A DNA stretch of 64,000 nucleotides from Adiantum capillus-veneris. Its lineage: Eukaryota; Streptophyta; Polypodiopsida; Polypodiales; Pteridaceae. The stretch is from the NCBI GenBank assembly GCA_014529385.2, contig CM043957.1, forward strand, positions 90,290,660-90,354,659, read 5' to 3'. The notes beneath the pieces were generated by a model. It was given only the letters and a program-made list of their open reading frames with translations. It did no database searches and was not told the origin of the DNA. The translations under genes and the position numbers were made by a program. Below, one piece after another: positions 52,402 to 63,661 of the stretch (within the stretch, counting starts at the first letter, position 1; each line of letters opens with the position of its first letter).

Positions 52402-54136
52402 TTTCTTGAAATGTTGGTCTTTTTGTGCAAAGAATGCTTTGTGCTAGTGCCCTAAGCCCTGCTAACTAGTTTTCAACTTAAAAAGTCATCAGTTTAGCTA
52501 AAAAGCCCCCTTATAGGCATTTCAGTCTCCGAAGTCGTCTTTTTGCCTTGGAGTTGAATCTCTTCAACTTTTCTTTTCGAGAGTTGCATTTCCAGCTCAT
52601 TGGATATGTTGTGAAGCCATCTATTTGGTTGAACTTGACTTTGGCTTCCCGTTCTCCATCTTTCTCCTTTTGGTTGCCCGAAAGCGTCTTTTTCACCATC
52701 GGTAAGTGAATCAGCTTTCTTTTGGGTTTTTCTTACAAACATAAGTCATCCATGTATATTTGAAGCTGCTTGTGAAGTTTCATTTCATTCGGTCGTCAAT
52801 TTCAGCCGTTATGCCAAAATGACGCTTTGTGTGTCCGCAGCCGAATCGGTTGTTCCGACCTACTTTTGGTGATCCAAACCCGGAGATACTCCATGGTTCC
52901 ATTGCCCTCGATGTTGTTAAGCTTCCTGAGAAGTTTTGTGTCGTTTCGACAACTTTTTCCTGTTTGCCTCTTGCAGGCTCTATTGACCTAGGGTTTTTCC
53001 AGTCGTTCTTTCTCGAGCTTTGAGTGTTAGAAACCCATCTTCTATACTAGGGTAACCCACCTATAAGTTCTTGCAAGGTTTGGTTAGGCGGTTGTGCCAC
53101 TACCTAGCATTCTTCCCCATTCCCCGTCTGCTCTTATTTCTTGGTTTTGGTCAGTTTTCGCGACAAAAGTTAACGATAAGCATCAAAAGCTTATGGCAAC
53201 GAGTCTACCTCTCATGTCTGGTGTCCTCTGAGCTCTCGTAGCAGTCGTAGAAGGCGGTAGAAGGTCGGATGCTCCTGTGTGCTCTTTGCTCTCTCCAAGA
53301 AGGTAATAGTGGAAATGAGCTTGAAAGTGATGTGAAAAATACTTAACTTCGGGCTTCCTGGATCACTTGTTACCAAATTTGACATGTGCTCCTATCTCGT
53401 CGTGAAATGCACTTTAGGATTTGAAATTTCTCAATTTGGACTCCGTTTGACCTGTTTCTGAGAAATCTGTCCACTTTGCCAAAATTCTATCATTTCTGGC
53501 TTTCCGCAACTTTTTCAGAATTGTACCCACTTTTTACCATGGGTTACCCTTGTCATTAGGACCATCACCGTCTATTCTTTTCTTTTTTCCGATCTCATTT
53601 CACCTGCTTTTTTATTTTTCTTTTACTTTTATCAAGAAAATCATAAAAAATAAAGGAAAATAGCAAATTGAAGCCAAAAAATTCCAAACATACACAATAA
53701 ATAGTTGGTAACTCTTTGTATATGAATATACAATTATTTGTGATTTCTGGACTTGGATTACCACTTTTTTCCACTTTTTAGCTCCAAAAACACTCTTATT
53801 TAGTGATATTTACACGTCTAGAGACCCAAATTCATCATTTGATCTCTTCTTGTTGCAAAACAAGGTATATAATGGCATAAATATTATCAATATCCGCAAT
53901 CAAACATAAAAATTGCAAAATCATGTAAGACACTGCCCTTGTAATATAATTTTTGTTTTTCTTTGTTTTTGGCGCTTGTAGCTGCTTTGTAACTCCTGTA
54001 TACCTGTATACCTCCCCCCCTTCCTAGTCTCAGTCCTCTCGGACGACTATGAAGTGTCTGTGGGCGAAGCATTGTAGTTGTTTTGGTCATAAGTTCCCAG
54101 TGCAATTGTAGAGCGATGATACAACAGTCTTTCCAA

Positions 54137-57136
54137 TTAAGGTGCTCTTTGTTTGATTGAAGGATTGGTGGTTGGGTTTTGGGTTGGTTTTGGCACTTCG
54201 GTAGTAGAATCAGTAGATGGATTCTTCTTTACTTTGTTGTTCTTTTTCACAATCCAAATCTGCTTCCGCTTCGCTTGTGCTTGCCACAAACTCTTTGCGA
54301 CCCAAACCTGCTTTGTTTTTTGTGTTGATTTCCTCGCCTTGAAATACCTAGGAGTTTCCGTTGATTGTATTGAAGGGGGTTCCTGTTTACAAATCTTTGG
54401 GATCCAAATTTGCTTGCTATGGCTTTGTGCCGTCATGAATTTCTTTGGAATCCAAATTTGTTTCACTGTCCTTGATTGTCTGGAATCACTCTGTTGTCTG
54501 GTATTGAAGACTCTGTTTTCCACCTTTGTTTTCTCTGGCACCACCTTTTTTGGTCTCCATATCAACTTTGATTCCTTTTTTTTCCAAGGTTGAGCTGTTA
54601 TATTATTGCTTGTCTTCCTTATCCACTGTTGAGAATTCCTCGTCGAAGAGTAATCCGGTTGTATAGAAACTTTTGGTTGCCATTGCTTCTTCTTTTTCTT
54701 TAGTTGTTGTTTACCTTTGTCTTTGGATTCGTCCTTTGGAGTTGGCTCTTCTCCTTTGGTGAACTTAACTAATTGACTTCCACCTTCGTATTTGATAAGC
54801 ACTAATTTAGAACTCCAATCAATCATTGCATTGTATTGCTTTTGCCATGGTTGTCCTAGCAATAATGGTTGTTGTGTAGCTTGGTCTTCAACCACGTAAA
54901 ACATGTGCGGATACACATACTGGTTAATCTGTATATGTAAAACTGTGCATCCGACAGTTTTGATTGAATTCTCAAAGTAACTCTTTAACTCTTGCTTGGC
55001 AGTTTGTAGTTTAGTGTCATTTGTCAATTGTCTATATAAACTGAGTGAAAGTAGGTTAGCTTGAGCTCCTGAATCCAATAGTGCTCTGGCTTTGATTTGG
55101 TTGGTTCCTACTTTGCATTCAATGATGGGTTCTTCTTTGTCATTATCCATTTCTGTTATACTGACTGCGTTTATTCGTATTGCTCCTTCACTGCGTTGTT
55201 TCTGACGTAGTAGTCTTCTTTTCTCCATTCTTACCTTTGCCTCGGCTTGCGCTTCCTCCAAAATCATTTTCTTTTTCTGGACACGCAGCTTTTCTTGATG
55301 TATTTTGAGAAGCATGTCTTGGGTTAGCGGCAAAAGATACTTTTTCACTCTGCATCCGCTAATCCAATTGGGCATTTCTTCTCCGTCTAATGTAGCAAGC
55401 TTGACGGCTCCACTTGGTGATAGATCTTTAATCACCAGAGGTCCCATCCCTCGCTTTTTAAGCTTCTTAGCATGCTGTTTCAGAGTGTAAACTAGGACAT
55501 AGTCCCCAACCTTAAACTCTTTAGTCCGCACATGCTTATCAAAAAATTCTTTTTGTCGCCTTTTTTTAGCGTAGATAGAAGCTACTTCTTTTAGGCGAAG
55601 CTCATCTAGCTTTTCCAGGTCATCTATTCTATCAGAAAGCTCGTGCCCTGTCCACTCTAGATCCTTAGCCACCCTTAAGGTTGAAATCAAGAATTCTATT
55701 GGTAAGATAGCATTTAGCCCAAAAACCATGTTATATGGGGTCGTTCCTATTGATGTTTTATATGCTACCCTATATGCCCATAATGTTGAATGCAACTTCT
55801 GGTCCCAGTCAGTTCTCGACTCAGATACAATCTTCGTAAGGACCGTGCATATGGTTTTGTTTGTTGCTTCAGCTTGTCCGTTTGCTTGTGGATGATACGG
55901 GGCTGATTTCCTATGGATTACCATGAATTCATCTAGAAGGATCTCTATCACTTCATTTATAAAATGTGTGCCTCGATCACTCACAATTTCTATTGGCAAT
56001 CCATATCGTACAAAGACGTATTCATATAGAAATTGTGCCGTGGTCCTGGCATCTGCTTTTTGAGTTGCCTTTGCTTCGACCCACTTTGTTAGATAGTCTG
56101 TAGCCACAACGATGTATTGTGCATGAGTCTTATATGCAGGAGGTGAAATGGGTCCGACATAATCAATCCCCCATTTTGCAAAAGCTCTTGCCCCCATCAT
56201 TGGTCTAAGCGGCATATCATCTCTTTTAAGTGGTACTTTGGTCCGCTGACAGTCATCGCACCGTTTAACGTATTCCTCAGCGTCCATATGTAATGTTGGC
56301 CACCATATTCCTGCGGCTAAGACAAGTTTTGTTGTCTTATCACCTGAGAAATGGCCTCCACCTACTCCTCCATGAGCTTGCTCTAGGATTATCACATACT
56401 CAGACTCTGATGCGCAAATCCTAAGCTGGTTGTCTTTACCTCTCTTATAGAGTTGATCTCCTATTAAAGCGTAATCTCTAGCTTCTGTCTCTACAGATTT
56501 CTGACGAGCTTTTGACGTTCCTTCTGGGAAAGTTCTATTTGTGAGATATTCAACAATATACTGACTCCATTCCGGAGCGATCATTATCTGATATAATGTC
56601 GAATACTCTGCTGGCGGTTTTGATGAACATACAATACATACAGTGACATATTCATGTACGCTTTCTTTCATTCCTGGCCAATAGACTCCCAATTGTAACA
56701 AATTCCTATATGTGTTCCTTCTTGAACAATGAAATGCACATTCCTGAACATGTGCTTCGCGCAGATATATATTATATTCCTCAGGATTGATGCATAGTCG
56801 TAAAACATGATCATTTCCCAATTGATACAACCTTCCTGCAACCAATTGAAGATTCTTGGATTGCTGAATAGCAATATGTTTCTGGTTGTATTCTCTTCTA
56901 TCGAACTCTCCTCCATAGGTTAATAGGTTAACGACATTTTGAGACCACTTCGGTATCATTTCTATGTTGAACAAGTACGCGTCTGGCATGTCGTCATCTA
57001 CTCCTATAGGGTCTTCTCCATTCGTCAATCGCGAAAGATGATCAGCTCTAAGATGTGTTTTTCCTTTCTTTACTACTACCGTGAAGTCGAATTCCAGTAA
57101 GATAATGAACCATCTCACTATTCTCCGGTATTGCAT
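54137..57136 (-). CDS. element B integrase + second retropepsin + Trp-Lys tail
   Basis: 999 open codons. Residues 1-50 finish RNase H (THLRADHLSRL). Two zinc-site-like segments follow: a degenerate one (residues about 125-170, CAFHCSRRN...CIVCSSK) and a canonical one (about 255-300, GGGHFSGDK...CDDCQRTK). The DDE core has Asp about 324 (KWGIDYVGPIS), Asp about 386 (VSDRGTHFINE) and Glu about 422 (GQAEATNKT). After the integrase end (GPLVIKDLSPSGAVKL) a retropepsin-like domain starts near residue 670: ARALLDSGAQANLLSLSLY (about 687) and LLLGQPWQKQYNAMIDW. The C-terminus (about 780-960) has at least five KQIWIPK-like units. The start is a frameshift junction, not a true initiation site. Confidence 0.85.
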   Translation of the reverse strand: MQYRRIVRWFIILLEFDFTVVVKKGKTHLRADHLSRLTNGEDPIGVDDDMPDAYLFNIEMIPKWSQNVVNLLTYGGEFDRREYNQKHIAIQQSKNLQLVAGRLYQLGNDHVLRLCINPEEYNIYLREAHVQECAFHCSRRNTYRNLLQLGVYWPGMKESVHEYVTVCIVCSSKPPAEYSTLYQIMIAPEWSQYIVEYLTNRTFPEGTSKARQKSVETEARDYALIGDQLYKRGKDNQLRICASESEYVIILEQAHGGVGGGHFSGDKTTKLVLAAGIWWPTLHMDAEEYVKRCDDCQRTKVPLKRDDMPLRPMMGARAFAKWGIDYVGPISPPAYKTHAQYIVVATDYLTKWVEAKATQKADARTTAQFLYEYVFVRYGLPIEIVSDRGTHFINEVIEILLDEFMVIHRKSAPYHPQANGQAEATNKTICTVLTKIVSESRTDWDQKLHSTLWAYRVAYKTSIGTTPYNMVFGLNAILPIEFLISTLRVAKDLEWTGHELSDRIDDLEKLDELRLKEVASIYAKKRRQKEFFDKHVRTKEFKVGDYVLVYTLKQHAKKLKKRGMGPLVIKDLSPSGAVKLATLDGEEMPNWISGCRVKKYLLPLTQDMLLKIHQEKLRVQKKKMILEEAQAEAKVRMEKRRLLRQKQRSEGAIRINAVSITEMDNDKEEPIIECKVGTNQIKARALLDSGAQANLLSLSLYRQLTNDTKLQTAKQELKSYFENSIKTVGCTVLHIQINQYVYPHMFYVVEDQATQQPLLLGQPWQKQYNAMIDWSSKLVLIKYEGGSQLVKFTKGEEPTPKDESKDKGKQQLKKKKKQWQPKVSIQPDYSSTRNSQQWIRKTSNNITAQPWKKKESKLIWRPKKVVPEKTKVENRVFNTRQQSDSRQSRTVKQIWIPKKFMTAQSHSKQIWIPKICKQEPPSIQSTETPRYFKARKSTQKTKQVWVAKSLWQAQAKRKQIWIVKKNNKVKKNPSTDSTTEVPKPTQNPTTNPSIKQRAP

Positions 57137-58143
57137 GGTTTATTCACTAGGTAGAGCAAGGCTTGGTGATCCGTAAAAAACACAAACTTGTTGGCTAGAA
57201 GATAATGCCGAAATTTCTTCACAGCATATATCATTCCTAATCCTTCTCGCTCTGTTGTGGTGTAATTCTTCTCTGCATTGTTGAGCTGTCGACTGGCGTA
57301 ACAGATAGGAAAATCCATGTTTCCTTCTTCTGGCTGAGCCAGAATGCATCCTATTGCATATGCCGAAGCATCTATATGCACATGGAATATCTTCTCCCAA
57401 TCTGGTGATTTCAAGACTGGAGCAGTAATGAGTGCCTCTTTCAATTTCTTGAACGATTCCTCACACTCCTCTGTCCATTCAAAGTTCACTATTAGCCTGT
57501 AAAGTGGTTGGCCTATTATAGCGTACATGTAAATGAATCGTCTATAATATCCGCAATGTCCCATAAAGCTCTGTACTTGTTTCGCATTGGTTGGTCTAGG
57601 CATATCCACTATAACTTTTATCTTCTCTAAATCCGTGGATATTCCGTTTTGTGAGACAATATGTCCCAGAATTCTGCCCTGTCGGACCATAAACACACAT
57701 TTCTCAGGATTGAGACAAATGCGATATGTCCTACATTTCTCAAATACTTTTCTTAGGTGTTCTAGATGCTCATCTCTCAGAAGAGAATGTACACATAAGT
57801 CATCCATGTATATTTCTAGAAACAACCTTAAGTATTCTTTGAAAGCATGCGTCATCAGCCTCTGGAAGGTTGCGGGAGCATTGGTTAGACCAAAAGGCAT
57901 AACCCTATAAGCATAGATTCCCCACTCAGTTGCAAAAGCTGTTTTATGTTGATCTTCCAGTGCTATGGCTAGCTGGTTATATCCTGAAAAACCATCAAGA
58001 AAGGAGTAGGCTGTTTTCCCTGATACATGCTCTAGAACATGATCAGTTATCGGCAGGGGATAATTGTCCCTCATTGTTGCAGCATTCACTTTCTTTAAGT
58101 TGACACACACTCGGAGTTTTCCGTTCTTCTTGGGTACTACCAC
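57118..58143 (-). pseudogene. reverse transcriptase-RNase H of element B
   Basis: 341 codons between a TAG (58156, after EIEHTD) and a frameshift at 57118-57136. [52 protein letters not shown] and the catalytic IYMDDLCVHS. RNase H: IFHVHIDASAYAIGC, ICYASRQLNNAEKNYTTTE and FVFFTDHQALLYLVNK. Catalytic residues look intact. The TAG replaces a Trp that usually precedes VSPIVVVPKK. No chromodomain follows the integrase, so this is a non-chromoviral Ty3/gypsy lineage. Confidence 0.88.
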
Positions 58144-58155
58144 AATTGGAGATAC

Positions 58156-61100
58156 CTAATCGGTGTGTTCAATCTCGTATATGAATTCAGCTTCCATTAG
58201 CTTATCTATCTCTTCCTCGATTCGCTTAGCAAACGTATCATTATATGTGTATGGTCTCTGTCTGCTAGGCTTTGCGTCTTGTTTCAGTGAGATTGTGTGT
58301 TGGCATATCGATGGGTCAACTCCCTTTAAGTCCTTATAAGACCATGCAAACACATCCCTATACTCTCTGAGAAGACTCAAAAGTCTCTCTTCCTCACCTG
58401 GAGACAAATCTGTGGCTATGTACACCGGTCTAGGTGGCTCACCTGGAGCTGCTAAATCAACTTTTTTTGCATCCTCCGGTCCGTCATAAGATTCGTTCTC
58501 CTTCCTCTCTCGAATAGGTGGGGTTAATACCACCTTCCTATCCTCTATTGTGAATTTCCTATAGTGAGAGGGAACATCCATGTTTTCCTTGATTTTGGCA
58601 TTTTCGTCCTCTCCACTCTCAATTTCTGTCGTCCAAACTTCTTTCAGAGTTTTCTTGAGCTCTCTATACTTGTTTCTACGTTTTAGCTTGGACTCCGTGT
58701 GTTCTCTGTTGCGCTTGTTCTTTTCTGATTTTTCAATTTCAGTTTTCGTTCCATTCCTTTGAACTCGATTTCTTGAGCCTCTTTTATTTTTTCGTAAGCT
58801 CTTTTGATCATTGCCTCTCATTCTTCCAGAAACCTTGTCCTTAACACAATCTTCCGCCTTTACTAGCATTAGGAATTGATTTTTTCCTCTTATTCTAGGC
58901 ATCGGATTGGTTCTAACCCCCTTTGTTTTTTTCTTTGCTCTATAGCGTTTCTGGCGTTGTTTAGTTTGGTTTGGAAAATCATAAAATCGGACATCCATTA
59001 TAGTTTCTTCGTTTCCGCTTGAATTGTCCGTTGACTCGTTGTCTGCTTCATTTCCCCACTCTGGATGATCGGGAATGTCGTGAAACACCTCTTCTTCATC
59101 TTCCTTTTCCATTGTATCGTTCTTTTCAGTTTCTTTTTCGAGTACAGTTCTCAACATGAAGTACGGAACCACGTCGTACCCGTCCTTGTCACAAAATTTC
59201 TTTGTGGGACCATCCAGAATTGCACAAACATCTAGGGTTGCTAGAATGTGTGTCCATTCTAATGGTTCAAGCGTGTCCTCTGGAAAGGGTTCTCCTATAT
59301 AAGTTTTGTCTTCGATAGCCGTTTCTAAAACACATTCTTCTCGTTTCAAACTTCCACATTTCGAAGCTCCACACATCCATAACTCCTTGGGTTTACCTAA
59401 CCAAGCTGGAAATTCGGATCCCGCCAAAGTAGCTGAATCAAACTCCTCCACCGGTGTTCGGTTCACATCTTTGTAGCTATGGTCTTTCAGGTTCACACGT
59501 GTAGTGGTTTCCATATTTCTCAGGTATATGTGATCGTAGCCCCAGTCCTGGACCATTTTCAACTGTCTCATGAATGGTCTTCCCATTATGATATCATAGT
59601 TATTCTCCTTGCCAAAATCGAAAATAGCAAAAGTATGTTCGTATTCAATGCCGCAAGAAGTCACTACAACTTTCTCTAATAACCCCACAGGTTTCTCCAT
59701 GTGTCCATCTGCTAATTGGAGTTTTAACCTAGTCTTCCTTATTGCTGGTTTCCCCCATTTTTTCCAGATTTCTTTTGTAGCAATGGCTACTCCAGCTCTG
59801 CTGTCTAGTATTGCCATCGTCTTCACTCCTTGGAATTCAACTGGTAAGGTTGTATTCCCCTCTTCACCTTCGCAATACTCTCCGACCTTGTTTAAGGGTA
59901 TAGGCTTAGCGTTCTTTTGTGGTTTACTCAGCTCTTGTATACCCTCTTTCAGTCTCGATGTTGGGTCTTTTATCCCGAATTTGTCCAAGCATTTTCCTAC
60001 AGTGGTCCACATATGTGGTCTTAGCCTCAAAAGCTCAGCTAGAGTGATAGTGCATGTTGCTGGTGTTGACAAGATCTCTATCAATCCTTGCGAGTCCATG
60101 ACTTTTTCTGATGAGATTCTTCGTGAGGGAAGTTCTCTAATCTCGGATTTTGCTTCATACTCTCCTAAGTATGAAGGTAAGGTATTCAGTGAATGAGGTT
60201 TGCTCTCCATTGTTCTAACAGAGCCCCCATCTCCCCAGTAAGATTGCAGATCCAAGTCCACTTGAGATCCTGCCTCAAATTCTACTATGGGAGGATTCCT
60301 GATGTCCTTTTCCCAATTTGTCTGATTAGCTTGGCAACTTAGCTCGTTTGCAAAGTTTGCCTCTCTCACTTGTTTCCAAAATTCATTGTAATCCTCATCT
60401 CTTCCGTAAGACCTCTGTACGACTGGATGAAAACTCTCTATCTCCTGATCGGTTGTGTTCAACACTATGCGGTCATCCTTGTGTGTATTTTCAGGCTTTT
60501 GTGCACTGGGAGTCTTTTCAGCTACCCGTGAAATGATAGTCTCTTGCTGAATTGGGTTTTCCGTTCCACAATTCATTGTTTCTTTTGGTGGTTCTAATAA
60601 GGCTTGTGCAGTCTCGATCATTCTCTGGCACATTTCAAGTCTCTGCTTTTCCAATTCCGCGTTTGGGTATGTCATCCACCTCTGTTCTTGTGTTTGGTTG
60701 TTCTTTAACCTAGCTTCGTAAGCTCTCATCAGTGCGTCCAATGGTTCGTGTACTTTGTCGACTAGCATTGATCCCCCTGAGCTTAAGCTCGTTGTTTCTT
60801 TGATACTCTTTTGTTTCGGTCTTTCCGGGCTCATCTCTCGTTTCCCGTTTTGACTCTCAAGTTTTTCTAATCTATCTTTAGTTCGCTTTAGTTCCTCAGC
60901 TAGAATAGCATCTTCACGTTCTTTTCTCAACTTCATGCGTGCTTTTCTAGCTTTCCATGTGTTTCTCTGACTCCGCGGTCCTTGACTAACCACTTCAGTC
61001 GCTAACTTTCCATTCTCAGGTTCTCTAGTGGTTTTCTTAGCTTGAGCTCTAGTAATAACTTGCGTTGGTATCAGAGTTTCATTTTCAGACCCACTGCTGG

Positions 61101-61296
61101 TAGGAATAGTTTCTAGCATATTCAATGTCGTCTTTTGCACTTTGTTTGGATTCTTTGAACAATCCTCAATGAAGTGAGTAACCCCACACTCAGTGCAATA
61201 AGCGTTAATTCTAATGATTTCCGTATGTGGACAAACATTCATCAGATGGTCACCTCCACACTTGTAATAGGGTCCTAGTGTTGGTCTTGGTCCCAC
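58156..61296 (-). pseudogene. element B gag C-terminus, first protease and RT leader
   Basis: 1,046 codons. The N-terminal zinc knuckles are YYKCGGDHLMNVC (first Cys is Tyr) and CTECGVTHFIEDC. A long charged linker follows, then a retropepsin-like domain: VKTMAILDSRAGVAIATKE with IIMGRPFMRQLKMV. The triplet is D-S-R instead of D-S-G, probably killing activity. Next is a block shared with the fragment at 24-569 (IGEPFPEDTLEPLEWTHIL), a basic stretch, and the start of RT (YRDVFAWSYKDLKGVDP, SRQRPYTYNDTFAKRIEE). Ends at TAG. Continues in frame upstream across a TGA. Confidence 0.82.
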
Positions 61297-61329
61297 TTGA
61301 TTCGTCCTTTGTGGATAGGATGGTCTTTG

Positions 61330-63661
61330 TCATGTTAACCCTCCATGAGCTATGAACATCAATGTTCTTGCGTCCAAATTGTACCTCTCTTCATCAGAAG
61401 CACTTGTAACTGTTGGTATTCCAACATTCCCAATCATGCCCCATGGTTCTGGTTGTTTGGGTTCTTCTGGTGGGTAATACACAATTGGAGACATGTGTGC
61501 ACCAGATTCTTCATAATAGACTTGAATAGGCACTAAGGCTTGTTCTTCCTGATTCTCTAAGGTTGGTGCATATCTAATGCCCACTGGTCTTGCTCCTGGT
61601 AAAGGTGGTTGTTGTCCCAATACTGGTTGTGGCCTTTTTATCCCCATAGGTCCTGGTACATTTTCCGTTGGGTATCGAGGTACTGGATGTACTTGAGGTG
61701 GTGCTAATTGAGCAGGAGGTGCATACTGGCGCTCCCTTACATACCCTTTGTTGTAATAGCACTCCTCTGTTGGATGGTTTGTCCATTTTTGTTCAATAGC
61801 ACACCATTTCAGTGGTTTTGGCAATCGTTTTTGGTATGGTGCCATTCTTTTTAGAGCCTCTTCTATCATTTGCTCTACATTTGGCATGGTTGTTGTTTGA
61901 ACATTCTTTTTAGTGGTAGTCTCGCTCACTACGGAGGAAGAGCTACTGGATACAAAATCTGTATCCGCTGACACCTCTCCATAAACCGTACAGTTATCCA
62001 CTAAGTACAATGCTTCTCTCGTCACTTGCTCGAAACTTGTACAAGCTTTCAAGTGCAAGTCCTTCTTGAGAGTGTCGTTTCTCAATCCCTCAATAAAGAG
62101 AACAGATAGTCTGTCATCTTGTGGTCGTTCACGTACTGGACATCTCTCAATGTATTGTTTGAAGCGAAGTGAAGCTTCCTTCACTTTTTCGTGTTCTCTC
62201 TATTTAAAAGAATATATTTGTGAGACCGTATTGTGCTTAATCCCTCGTTTTGAGAATTCCTCAGCAAACTCTCTTAGCAAATGGTCAATGTCATGGAATC
62301 CCCCTATGTTCAGTGGTTGAAACCATGTCAATGCCGTACCTTCTAGAGTAAGACCAAATCCCTCGTATTGTGTATGGAAATCTGTTATCTGCTCAGCTCT
62401 TAAGACTTGCTTAAAGAGTGACACATGTGCATACGGATCTCCTGAACCACCATACTTCTTTGGCATACACTTGGCTACTTGAGATGGTCTCATACGTCTA
62501 TGGTCTGCTACCAATCTCATTGCTCCTGTGTCCCGGCTAAAGCTTTCTCTAGCATCATGGACTTCATGGGTTACCCTTGTCGGTTCCCCTGCCTTGAATC
62601 TACTACTAGGAGGTAAATGTGATGGTTCCGCTTCGAACCTTGGACCTGGAGTGGTATATGTGTGGATAGGAACTGCACTACCTCGATTCGTATCCATTGA
62701 CTCTCTGGAATGTAATGATCCCATTGGTCCAAGCTTCGAGTACGGAGGTTGGCTGAAAGAGTCAGCAACCTGAGTTCTTTGTCCTCCTGTTGTCATTGGG
62801 TTTTGCACTCCATTTGTTGGTGCTGGTCTTTGTGAGCTAGAAGTAACATAATACTGATGTAGTGGTCCCCCAAAGTATGTATATCCTTCTAATTCTTTCT
62901 TGCCCATTGTTGAGTATATATTGCCTCCCATACTTGTCGTAAGCAGCAATTTTCACTTCCGATCCCTCTGTGTAGGTAAAGACATAAAGTCTTTTTTGAT
63001 CTGTCAACTCTCCGGTGTAGGGTTCTTCACATCTATAATAGAGATCTTGCTCCCCATTATTATATTTGTATAGCCCCACATAGATGTTATCAGTGTTGAT
63101 CCTTGTAGTTTCATTCTCTCTTCTTAACCTCGCATCAGGGAATTTCATTATTGGTGCCTTCTCCTCAAGTTCTTCATCTACTTTGGCTTTGGTGCCCATC
63201 AATCCCCACTTTTCCACAATGTTAGGGTTTAGGACTACCAAGTACATGGTACCCTCGTCATCTAGATATCTATCTCCGCTATAGCTCACAGGCACTAAGT
63301 CCTTGAACTCACTAGGTCTCTCCTCTATCTTTACACAATAGCGGTCCATTCCATCTTTGTAGATCTTGGCACCTTGCTCATTGTCGTACTGATATTTTAT
63401 GAACAATAGCTTCATTGTGGAGGAAGGGTTTGATGATCCTACTGCCATATTTTCTCTTTTGTTCAGGTTCAAGTGTTCCAAGTGTTCGGTGAAAATCTCG
63501 TAAGATCTCTCCAAAGAAGTATCAGAGACACTTCCTTCAAAGATCGGCTCTAATGGTTGCACCCAACTTTGGTTTACACTTCCCTCGGTTGATATGACAC
63601 TTGCTTGTTCCCCTTGTTTTGGTTGGTTATTCTGGAGATTCCTGCCCGATCTCAAATTCAT
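61330..63661 (-). pseudogene. element B gag
   Basis: ATG 63661 (MNLRSGRNLQNNQPKQGEQ) opens a 274-codon frame with a novel-looking N-terminal domain (LDDEGTMYLVVLNPNIVEKW). A one-base shift near 62895 moves to a frame with YTYFGGPLHQYYVTSS and the capsid motif PKKYGGSGDPYAHVSLFKQ...GTALTWFQPL. After one TAG (62200) comes KVKEASLRFKQYIERCPVRE and LFIEGLRNDTLKKDL. One TGA at 61330 leads into the zinc-knuckle frame. Four parts of a single gag. MNLRSG-type starts are common in plant gypsy gags. Confidence 0.8.

Larger units (their letters stand above)
51913..54136. other. spacer between integrase/protease ORF and terminal ORF of element B
   Basis: 2.2 kb without a convincing gene. Holds two perfect 24-bp palindromes (52094-52117, 52378-52401) and an 82-codon Lys/Glu-rich minus frame (52494-52742, unrecognised). 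It also holds a 23-bp match to the RT catalytic region (52739-52761) and, at 54008-54026, a minus-strand purine run (GGAAGGGGGGGGAGG) like an extra polypurine tract. 53580-53900 is very AT-rich. Confidence 0.6.

Noticed and set aside
53077-54006. A second LTR matching 49352-50289, suggested by TGGTTAGGCGGTTGTGCC at 53077
   Set aside because: Similarity stops after about 20 bp; the rest is unrelated.
54008-54026. Polypurine tract marking the start of element B's 3' LTR
   Set aside because: What follows does not begin with TG. A better tract plus TG...CA repeat is at 50290-50300 and 49352-50289, right after the terminal ORF. It may be a second internal tract.
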